A program made the translations under genes and the position numbers. DNA of 64,000 nt, from the NCBI RefSeq assembly GCF_018873765.1, contig NC_057924.1, forward strand, positions 23,307,542 to 23,371,541. The letters run 5' to 3'. This DNA is from Telopea speciosissima. Its lineage: Eukaryota; Streptophyta; Magnoliopsida; Proteales; Proteaceae. The notes under the pieces are model-generated. The model saw only the letters and a program-made list of their open reading frames with translations. It had not been told where the DNA came from and searched no databases. Shown piece by piece: positions 55,651 through 64,000 of this stretch; the stretch's first letter is position 1; each line of letters opens with the position of its first letter.

Positions 55651-56340
55651 AATTTCAGGTATTGTGTTACCCCTGTAATGTGTTTGTTTACCTCTTGCAT
55701 CCTTTCACTACGAAAGTGAGTTCTAAAATTTGAGGTTTCTTGCAGATTTGTATTCGGGAAGCTCATTCGACAGCGATTCTGACGCGCATGAAGCCCAATC
55801 ACCGAGTAAGTAGTCAAAAACCTCCCTTGAACCAATGAGGAATGATGGGTGAACTAAATGTTTTGAACCCAGAGGACGACGAGGCAGAAGAACTGAAAAT
55901 GGAGATGTGAGTACAGGTACACAGACCACTCTGTATCCCTTTTAGAGTTTATTAACATTTGCTTTGGATTATTCCTCGTTTATGACAATTTTTGGTTCAG
56001 TGGTTGCAATTTTTTAAGGTGAAAGGGGAAGATTATTGGGTGGCTTGGTTCGCATGTACCATAAGTGTAAAGATCAAGATCAACAAGTAGAGAGCAGAAG
56101 ATGACAAGTAGATCTTTCTCTATCCTTTGTTTCTCCATACTTTGACTGAATATGCCTTCAATTTTGATGAAATTGCACAGATGACAGATGAAAGATTGCA
56201 CAAAATAGTAACCTTTTTACATGTTTCCTTTGACGCTGAAACTTCAGTCGCAACGAAATGGTAGGGGTTGGTGAAGAGATCGCTAATTTTTTCATCATTA
56301 CTGAAAATTTTTCGGCTAGAAATCACGGGAGAAACAAAAA
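55651..56340 (+). pseudogene. Exon-like relics of an unidentified gene
   Basis: On the plus strand an acceptor (tttcttgcag, ending about 55745) is followed by an acidic reading LYSGSSFDSDSDAHEAQSP and a strong donor (cga|gtaagt, about 55807). A second small exon-like piece near 55870 reads DDEAEELKMEM-like and ends at gat|gtgagt. The arrangement is too regular to ignore, but I cannot name the protein. The minus-strand frame at 55723-55929 is an alternative that I consider weaker. Confidence 0.3.
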
Positions 56341-56604
56341 AAACTCATGGGCGGGCTTCGTTTTCGTTCCTGTTTTCAAAATTCATCTAGGAAAACCTGT
56401 TAGAAAAATAACAAAATGGGCATAAGTATAAGACTTATCTGTTTTCTATGACAGATTGTACTGTCACCGAAATACCCTCGAAGAAATCAGAGAAGGGATT
56501 GAAAGCACCAATATCATCCTATTTTATCATTTGAATCATCAAACCTGTACTTTGAGTTGAGTCATACTAACGTACTTTCCTTAAGATATTTGAACGCCTC
56601 GAAT
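56341..56604. other. Unassigned AT-rich DNA
   Basis: No gene or repeat terminus recognised. Confidence 0.5.
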
Positions 56605-56998
56605 ATGTGTAGACCGGGTTGATCTTACGTTCTCACCTCCAAGATAAAACAACTCCAATCACAAATGGCAGCACCCCAAGTGTGATTACAATACGGAGTA
56701 TCCGAAGGTAATACTCACTACGATAGAGAGGAAAACTGTTTCAAAACCATGTTGGAGAAATAGGCAAGACCTCCTCTCTTTATATAGGAGAAGAAGAGAG
56801 ACATTTAAGATATATCTCCAAAAGTTATTGTCTTTTCCCACGAGTCATGTTTGTTAGCCATTCAAACAAGACTTCCAATAGGCACACCCATTGGCTATTT
56901 AGGTGTCTATTAGGAAAAGACTCAACCCCTAACATATTTTTTATAAAATAAAATAATATTTTGAATCTATAATTTTAAAATAATTTAAAATTCCAACA
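56605..56998 (-). repeat. LTR (about 394 bp) next to a purine tract, minus strand
   Basis: The right end CCAACA is followed by atctcccatagattc, which on the minus strand is a purine-rich tract (gaatctatgggaga) in front of TTGTTGG, the usual 3' LTR junction. A minus-strand promoter-like tcctatataaag lies at about 56800. The left end near 56605 (tgtgtagacc) is approximate. Confidence 0.55.
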
Positions 56999-59351
56999 AT
57001 CTCCCATAGATTCAAAATATCGATAAAACAAAACACCGAACTAGTGAGTAAATTTAGACATAGTAGAACACATCGTTGGAGGTGTCTTTCGGACTTGAAC
57101 CTACACTAGGTCTGATGAACTACGCTATAGAGTACGGGTGAAGTCAGACTTCTTGAACCTTTCCTCTTCTGTGTAGCTAGCTAGCTCACCATCCATATCC
57201 TACCAGTCGACGTTCGGATCTCGTCTTAAATATAACATTGGACATTATATGGCCTTGTCCCTATCTTGGTCTTATGAATGTTTAAAGAGTTCGCGTTTTG
57301 AAAACTCTTATCGGCAGGCGGCCACACCTCCTACATTCATTTAAGTTAGCTAATATGCACCACAGTTACCACACCCCCACATTTTGTAGGATTCGACTAA
57401 TTAAGAGTTTAAAACTCATCCTCCTTTCGTTGTGGTGGTACTACTTTCCCATCTAACCAGAATGAGCAAACATTTAGTAGTACTAAACAGGTCTTCTAGT
57501 GATTTCATTTGTACCTTTTGAACCTAATTCAGGATTATTCCTCTTCACATAGGTTGGGTGTCCATCACATGACCTATGACACAGGCCTTACGAGCTAATT
57601 CCTTTAGATGTATACCACAATAGTGGTCAGAGGCTATTTAATAGTATTAGTCATTCTTGTCCCGACTATACTGAGTTAATAACGCTACCTTCCTTAGCCT
57701 CACCAGATATATGTAACCAAAACATATTAGTCTTTATTTCTCTACTAACCATACCCTTTGTATTTCGTAACACAATTTGGCTTTGGTCATCACTACATAT
57801 TTATCATTTATATTCATAGTCTTATGGCTCCAGATCCGGCTTTCTTACGAAACCATAAAAATAAAACCATGGTGGAACCTGTAACTTAGGCTTATATTAC
57901 CAATTCCATGAATCACAACTTAGGCTTATATTACTGATTCCATAAATCACCCCCACCAACACATGTTTTTACTTGCTACCTTTGAACCAAGGTAACCTTC
58001 CAAATATTTACATAACCAAATCTAAACATATCTATTAGATTCAATTTCCAAATAGAGATTATCACTCTACTTGGCTTTATATATCTCTTAAATGAGACTC
58101 ATCATGTAAATATACACATTCTCATAATAACCCCCACATATTGGGTTTATCTCATTCAAAGATATAAGCCAATACAATATGAGAATGTCCTTGTGAGAAA
58201 ACTGTGATCCCCACACTTCCATACTAATTTGTCCATGCAACTTTACTCGCATATCAAATATAGCATAGCATTCAAATAAAACTCATGCTCCCAAGCAAAT
58301 ATGTACATAAATCCATGCACAAATACTGATAGAATAAGCACTCGACTAATATGTATCAAACAATGCCATTTGTCTCGACGGACAACCGACCAAGCCAACC
58401 AACTTGGTCACACGGCTTTATTAGCCAATAAATAGAAATTTGGATCAAACCAAATAAAAACACCAAACAAATAGATATCGCTGCATTGGGCATATCGGAT
58501 TACGATTGGACCCAATAACATCTCTCATACTCATTATACGTACCACAGAATTTAAAAGATATTAAACATTTCTTTCACCTTCTAAAATTCAAACAAAAAT
58601 AGAAGAGAGAATAGTGCAACAGTGGGTAGTCCCTCCAGGGAACACAAGGATTGGTACACGAACTGATCCAAACGAGGTACGAACAGTCCTCAACTATCAC
58701 CCTCAATGGCCACAAAAGATATGTATTGCGGCTATAAACATTCCCTGTGAGAGGAATCTTAAATACTATGATGGATAGCGAATCATAAGGAGAACTACTG
58801 CCCAAACTTTCAATGACATCATTTGGGACAGAATACATTAACTGCAGTGGCTACTCCCAAATACTCAGTGCAAACCAGAGATGTGTATCTCGCATCCTCT
58901 CCCTCTATTGTTTCAAGAGGTTCCTGACTCATATCCCTTCACCTCAACCATCGTAGTGGGTGGCACCTTTTCCTTTTGCCCCTGCCCCAAATTCCAACGG
59001 ACCACACATCTTTGGTGCATCAAGTACAACCTTTTCCTCACCCCCTCTTGAGATGAAAACCGTTGTCCCTTGGATGGTTGACCCCGAAATATGAAATAAT
59101 CCGATACCCAAAAACAAGTCACATGTCAAAGAGTAGATCAAGATAATCATATGCACCGCTTGACAAACGACAGGACTGATTCATAAAACATATGATAACA
59201 AACGAAACAAGGATTCCTGGCATTTAATCCATAATAAACCAGAAACACAATGAAACTAAGAGAACTATTTAAAAAGGCATGATGGTTCAGACAAGACAAA
59301 CAAAGCTCTTTGTTTAAATGTGAATGCATGAAGTAATAAACAAATATATGT
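56999..59351 (-). mobile_element. Long non-coding internal domain (LARD-like), second LTR not found
   Basis: About 2.3 kb follow the LTR and purine tract on the internal side. No gag or pol motif is visible in any frame. The tract has duplicated words, such as acttaggcttatattac at about 57889 and 57920. A large non-autonomous LTR derivative is the simplest reading. The block is cut off on the right by the copia element at 59357. Confidence 0.35.
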
Positions 59352-59356
59352 ATACA

Positions 59357-59592
59357 TGTCAATGCAAGCATTCTTGCCGCCCAAGCAAATCCATAATAGG
59401 AAAGATCTTATTCTCCCTCTTTGTAAGGCAACCATATCACATGCAATATTGGGAATGATCACATGTGATATTGGCTTAGCCATTCAGTCTTATCTTTCTT
59501 ATTTTATGAGATTTTCCAAGATCCCATGATTGTAATATATATAACTCCATTTGTGGAGATTAGTGAATCAAGGATTTCAATATTCTCCAACA
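59357..59592 (+). repeat. 5' LTR of the 59.4 kb copia element (236 bp)
   Basis: Includes ataggaaagatcttattctc and a TATA-like atatatataactcc near 59537. The partner begins at 63918. Confidence 0.9.
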
Positions 59593-59681
59593 TGGTAATT
59601 AGAGCCTGAAGAGCTCCAACGAGCACTCAATCCTCTATTTTCTTCTTTTTTTTTCTCTTCTTTCTATCATTCTCCTCAGCC

Positions 59682-62600
59682 ATGGGTGATCAACAAAGCC
59701 TCACAACCACACCGAACAACACATTAACCACCACTACCTCTTCTCCACTCACCTTCCCATCAGCCAATCATTTTTTGTCCATCAAACTCACTGCAAGCAA
59801 CTTTCTGGTCTGGGAGAAACAGATCGTTCCTTTCCTCAAGGGCCAAGGCCTTTTTGGATTTTTTGATGGAACCAATCCTCGACCCACGGATCCTACTGAA
59901 GCCGCTGCTTGGGAGAAACAAGATGCCCAGCTTGTGAGCCTTCTTGTTGCATCCCTCTCTGAAGATTTGGTTCCACTCCTACTTGACAAAGAAACAAGTC
60001 ATGAATGTTGGACCACCCTTCATGATGCCAACAGTTCTGCGTCTTCTACAAGATTGATGTCTTTACATCTTGATCTGCAAAACCTCCACCAAAAGCCAGA
60101 TGAGTCTGTTACTTCTCTTCTTCGTCGAGCGAAAGCCATCGCCGATGAACTTGCTGCATCCAATAATGCTCTCAGACCAACCGAGTTCAATCTACATGTA
60201 TTACAGGCCTTATGTGACGATCTTCAGGACGCTGTCTCTGGAATCCTGAATCGTCCCACACCTCCCTCATATACAGAACTACATGGACTCCTTGTTAGTC
60301 ATGAAAGCATGCGTGCATTTCGTAAACTCATAGTCACCGAAGCAGCCCCATCTTCAACGCCAACTGCCAATACCGTTCAGCGGTCCCCCTCCTCCCCCGG
60401 TGAATCCGGCACATCTAAAGGCCATGGTTCTCAACGGGGGGATGGCAGGTTTGGTCGTGGTCGTGGTCGTGGTGGACGTTTTGTCCAGTATGGTGGTCGT
60501 GGTTTTCAGTGGTGCTCTTTTTGCAACCATAACAACCACTCCACCGCTACTTATTTTTATCGCTCTCAACATCCCTATCCCACCCAACCATCCTTTCCAC
60601 CTAATGCCAACTTTTCTCAATCCTACTACCCAAATCAACCACATCCTTACAATCACCATAATCCACCACTCCTTCCCACGCCACATCCTTCTCAAACCCT
60701 TACCTGGTATCCGGATACAGGGGCCTCACATCATGTCACTCCTGACCTTAATTCCATGTCCTCTTACGATAAATATACTGGTAATGATCAAGTGCATGTA
60801 GGCAATGGTAAGGGACTGCCAATTGCAAACATTGGTAGTAGCTTCATTTCTTCCCCTCACTCATCTTTTTCTTATCATTTATCAAATATTTTACACGTTC
60901 CATCCATTTCCAAGAATTTGCTTTCTGTTCAGAAATTTGCCAGAGATAATAACGTCTTTTTTGAATTCCATCCTTCTTATTTTCTTGTGAAGGACCAGGT
61001 CACCAAGTCAACAGTGCTGTCCGGACCGAGTAATGGCGGTCTCTACACCCTTTTGTCTAATCCATCTCCATCCATTTCTGTAGCCGAGCGCACAACACTT
61101 GATTGCTGGCATAGTCGTTTGGGACATCCTCATGAACGCATTCTTCGCCATGTGTTGCAGTCCAATAATTTATCCTATCAGTCTTCGTGTCTTAAATCCG
61201 TTTGCCCATCTTATCAGTTGGGCAAATCCAGTAGATTGTCTTTATCTGAGTCTCATAACCGTAGTAAATTTCCTTTGGATTTAATTTACAGTGATGTTTG
61301 GGGTCCCTCTGCTACCCCCTCTTTGTCTGGACATCGGTTTTATGTAGTCTTTGTGGATGATCATAGTAAGTTTATTTGGTTTTATCCATTATTATGTAAA
61401 TCTGAAGTATTCTCTGTTTTTGTCCAGTTTCAGGCCATGGCTGAACGTCAATTTTCTAGAAAAATTAAAATGATACAAACTGACTGGGGTGGGGAATTTC
61501 GTTATCTTCCCCAATATTTCCAAAAACTTGGCATTCTGCAACTCGTGGCTGCACCACATACCCATGAGCAACAAGGGGCTGTTGAGTGCCGCCATCGCCA
61601 CATTACTGAAACCGGCCTTTCCCTTCTTGCTCATGGGTCTGTACCTATGAATTATTGGCATTTTGCCTTTGAGACAGCCATTTTTCTCATTAACCGTATG
61701 CCCTCTAAAGTGTCTGGTGGGCTATCTCCCTTTCAGATTGTCCATACCAAAGCCCCGAACTATTCTTTTCTCCGTGTGTTTGGGTGTCTATGTTATCCCT
61801 ATCTCCGTCCCTATAATCGACACAAAATGGAATATAGGTCCCAGCCATGTGTTTTTCTCGGCTATAGCCCCTCTCACTCCGCTTATCGCTGTCTTGATCT
61901 CAAGACCAATAGGATGTACATCGCACGCCATGTACGCTTTGATGAATCAGTTTTTCCCTTTGCGCAATTGCATAGCGTGCAATCTCCACCACCGACCATA
62001 ACTCCCTCGTTTCCTTGGGGGGTTACATCTGTTCGGCCCTACTCCACTTCCCCTCCTCGTACCCTGATGTCTCCAGGAGTTCCATCACCTAGTCCGAGGT
62101 TATATTCTTCATCAGGGTCCCCTCGGTCTACCTCTCCCATTCCTCTTGCCTCTCCTCTTACCAGTACTACAGGCACATCGTCATCACCAGTTCTTCGAAC
62201 TAGGACTCTTCAAGAATTATATGAGCAGGCACCCACAGCCAATCAACCCGCACCTACCAACCCGTCCTTACATACCAACCCACCCGAGACACCTCTTCCC
62301 CAACACCATATGGTCCTTCACCCACAACCTAACCGAGCCACTGCCCTTGTCATGACCACTATTACTACTGAGCCTACTTGTTTTTCACAGGCTTCCAAGC
62401 ACCCTGAATGGCGGGCTGCAATGGCTGATGAATTCAATGCATTGCTTTACAATGGCACATGGAGTCTTGTTCCCCGGTCTGATAAAATGCAAAATATTGT
62501 TGGTTGCAAGTGGGTATATCGGATTAAAAGAAAGGCTGATGGCTCTCTAGAGTGTTACAAGGCTTGCCTGGTTGCAAAAGGCTTCCAGCAGCTATATGGC

Positions 62601-63880
62601 CTTGACTACAATGACACTTTCAGTCCTGTGGTTAAGCCTACCACAATTCGGTCTGTCCTGACCATTGCAATTTCTCAAGGATGGCCTGTTCGCCAACTAG
62701 ACGTGCACAATGCGTTCCTACATGGTCACCTGACTGAGGAAGTGTTCATGTCTCAACCTCCAGGTTTTGAAGACCGTAATCATCCAGATCATGTTTGCTG
62801 ATTGCACAGATCACTCTATGGTTTAAAACCGGCACCCCGTTCATGGTTTCATCGCCTGTCGCAGTTTCTCTTACACTTGGGATTCATTGCAAGCAAAACG
62901 GATCCCTCTTTACTCATTTTCAAGACTGGTTCTCATGTGATTTACATGCTGGTTTATGTAGATGACATTCTTGTCACTAGCAGTGATCCCAAACGAGTCT
63001 CCACCATACTTGATCAACTTGCAACTGAGTTTTCCATCAAGGATCTGGGTGACCTCCATTTTTTCTTGGGTATTGAAGCCACTCATCACAACAATGGCCT
63101 ATTGCTGTCTCAATCACGATACATTCGTGATCTTCTAAATAAGGCCAGCATGGCTGACTGCAAGCCAGTGCAAACACCAATGGCTACCACTGCATTGAGC
63201 ACCGATTCAGGGGGTGCATCTCACCTAGATCCCACACAGTATCGATCGTTATTGGTGCTTTGCAGTATGTTACACTCACGAGACCTGACCTCTCCTTTTC
63301 GGTCAACTGTGTGTGTCAGTTTATGCACTCTCCAACTGAAGCCCACTGGACCATGGTCAAACGCATACTCAGGTACCTACAGGCCACCATTGATCATGGC
63401 TTATTCATCACTCGATCTACATCTAATACGCTTCAAGCATTCTCTGACGTGGACTGGGCTGGCAGTAGCTCAGACCGGTGCTCTACTGGGGGTTATGCGA
63501 TTTACTTGGGGCCCAACCTTATATCTTGGTCGTCTCACAAGCAAAAGAAGGTTGCTCAGTCATCGACTGAAGCGGAGTACAAGGCGCTAGCTGATGCGTC
63601 TGCAAAATTGATCTGGGTGGAATCTTTGTTTTGAGAACTTGGCCAACCTCTTTCTGGTGTACCTGTTCTGTGGTGTGACAACATTGGGGCCACATACCTT
63701 TCAGCCAATCCAGTCTTCCACGCTCGAACAAAGCATGTGGAAATTGACTTCCACTTTGTTCTTGAATGTGTGGCACAACGGCAATTGTCTGTTAAATTTA
63801 TCTCAACCAAAGATTAGCTTGCAGACATACTCACCAAACCGCTTGGGACGTCACGTTTTCAGTTTCTGAGGGACAAGCTG
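59682..63880 (+). pseudogene. Copia gag-pol polyprotein gene with few lesions
   Basis: The first frame runs 1,039 codons (59682-62801) to a TGA. The same frame then continues 62802-63590. A one-base loss near 63250 moves the rest to another frame (63260-63634), with a TGA at 63632-63634 and a TAG at 63815-63817. Order: gag N-domain (FLVWEKQIVPFL), zinc knuckle CSFCNHNNHSTATY (last Cys replaced by Tyr), protease DTGAS (D345), pre-integrase zinc motif with one Cys replaced by Tyr (CPSYQLGK), integrase D538, D601 and E635, RT with an intact YVDD (62955-62966), and RNase H to LADILTKPLG. The gene is young but dead. Confidence 0.92.
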
Positions 63881-63917
63881 AAGATTCGTAGTTACGACTC
63901 TCCACCTTGAGGGGGTG

Positions 63918-64000
63918 TGTCAACGCAAGCATTCTTTCCGCCCAAGCAAATCCATAATAGGAAAGATCTTATTCTCCCTCTTTGTAAGGCAACCATATCA
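63918..64000 (+). repeat. 3' LTR of the 59.4 kb copia element (first 83 bp)
   Basis: Identical to the start of the 5' LTR except for two substitutions (TGTCAACGC for TGTCAATGC, and ttctttccgcc for ttcttgccgcc). It continues beyond the window. Confidence 0.9.

Larger units (their letters stand above)
59357..64000 (+). mobile_element. Youngest Ty1/copia element, nearly complete, running off the window
   Basis: The 5' LTR (59357-59592) starts TGTCAATGC and ends CCAACA. The primer-binding site tggtaattagagcctg follows. The long gag-pol frame starts at 59682, a purine tract (ccttgaggggg) lies at 63905-63915, and the 3' LTR starts at 63918. Over the 83 bp of 3' LTR visible here the two LTRs differ at two positions. 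The target duplication cannot be checked because the right flank is outside the window. Confidence 0.93.

Noticed and set aside
1..64000. CRISPR arrays, bacterial operons or phage genes
   Set aside because: The repeats are tandem or inverted plant-type elements without regular spacers, and all host genes are intron-bearing plant genes.

Overview
This is nuclear DNA of a flowering plant. It is AT-rich, has GT-AG introns, TATA boxes about 80 bp upstream of start codons, and is dominated by retroelements. Au-type SINEs, RTE-type LINEs, Ty1/copia and Ty3/gypsy remnants and foldback MITEs cover most of it. The species cannot be read from the sequence. The mix of Au-SINE, RTE and a mitochondrial nad5 insertion would fit an early-diverging eudicot or a magnoliid, but this is only a guess.

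Only three complete host genes are supported. The first is an alkaline ceramidase (exons 17041-17291 and 19504-20017, 254 aa) with all metal-site residues present. The other two are papain-like (C1A) cysteine proteases of the SAG39/vignain type, on the same strand 25 kb apart: 23434-25411 (346 aa) and 48886-50021 (345 aa). Both keep the catalytic triad, the ERFNIN prodomain motif and an intron at the same codon, and their core promoters are alike, so they are paralogues. The last exon of another gene ends at 148. Exon-like relics lie near 31.0 kb and 55.8 kb.

Layout: 0-3.5 kb holds a gene end, a possible solo LTR, a MITE and a CT-rich block resembling a 5' leader. 3.6-8.9 kb is an old copia element with matching LTRs and target duplication, carrying a nested 1,010-bp solo LTR and a Mutator-type MITE. 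9-16.6 kb holds RTE pieces, SINE tails, a gypsy gag relic and a deleted copia element with a GC-rich tandem-repeat leader. 17-20 kb is the ceramidase. 20-26.5 kb holds MITEs and protease 1. 26.8-30.9 kb is a young copia element (minus strand) that lacks most of gag. 31-39 kb is degenerate, with a copia solo LTR and an L1-type RNase H piece. 39-44.2 kb is a copia element on the plus strand. 44.2-45.4 kb is gypsy LTR material. 45.8-46.35 kb is a nad5 NUMT. 46.4-48.4 kb holds low-complexity repeats and MITEs. 48.5-50 kb is protease 2 with a duplicated promoter module. 50.3-52.5 kb holds a SINE, a MITE, a triplicated repeat and an RTE fragment. 52.5-55.65 kb is a minus-strand copia element of the same family as the 39-44 kb one, so the two flank protease 2 in opposite orientation. 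56.6-59.35 kb holds an LTR joined to a long non-coding tract (LARD-like). 59.36-64 kb is the youngest copia element, with a nearly complete gag-pol and a 3' LTR running off the window.

I did not find a new defence system or gene cluster. The points most worth following are the nested insertions with readable target duplications, the two protease paralogues with their promoter and transposon settings, several inverted repeats that could form hairpin RNA, and a possible 15-kb leader intron of the ceramidase gene.
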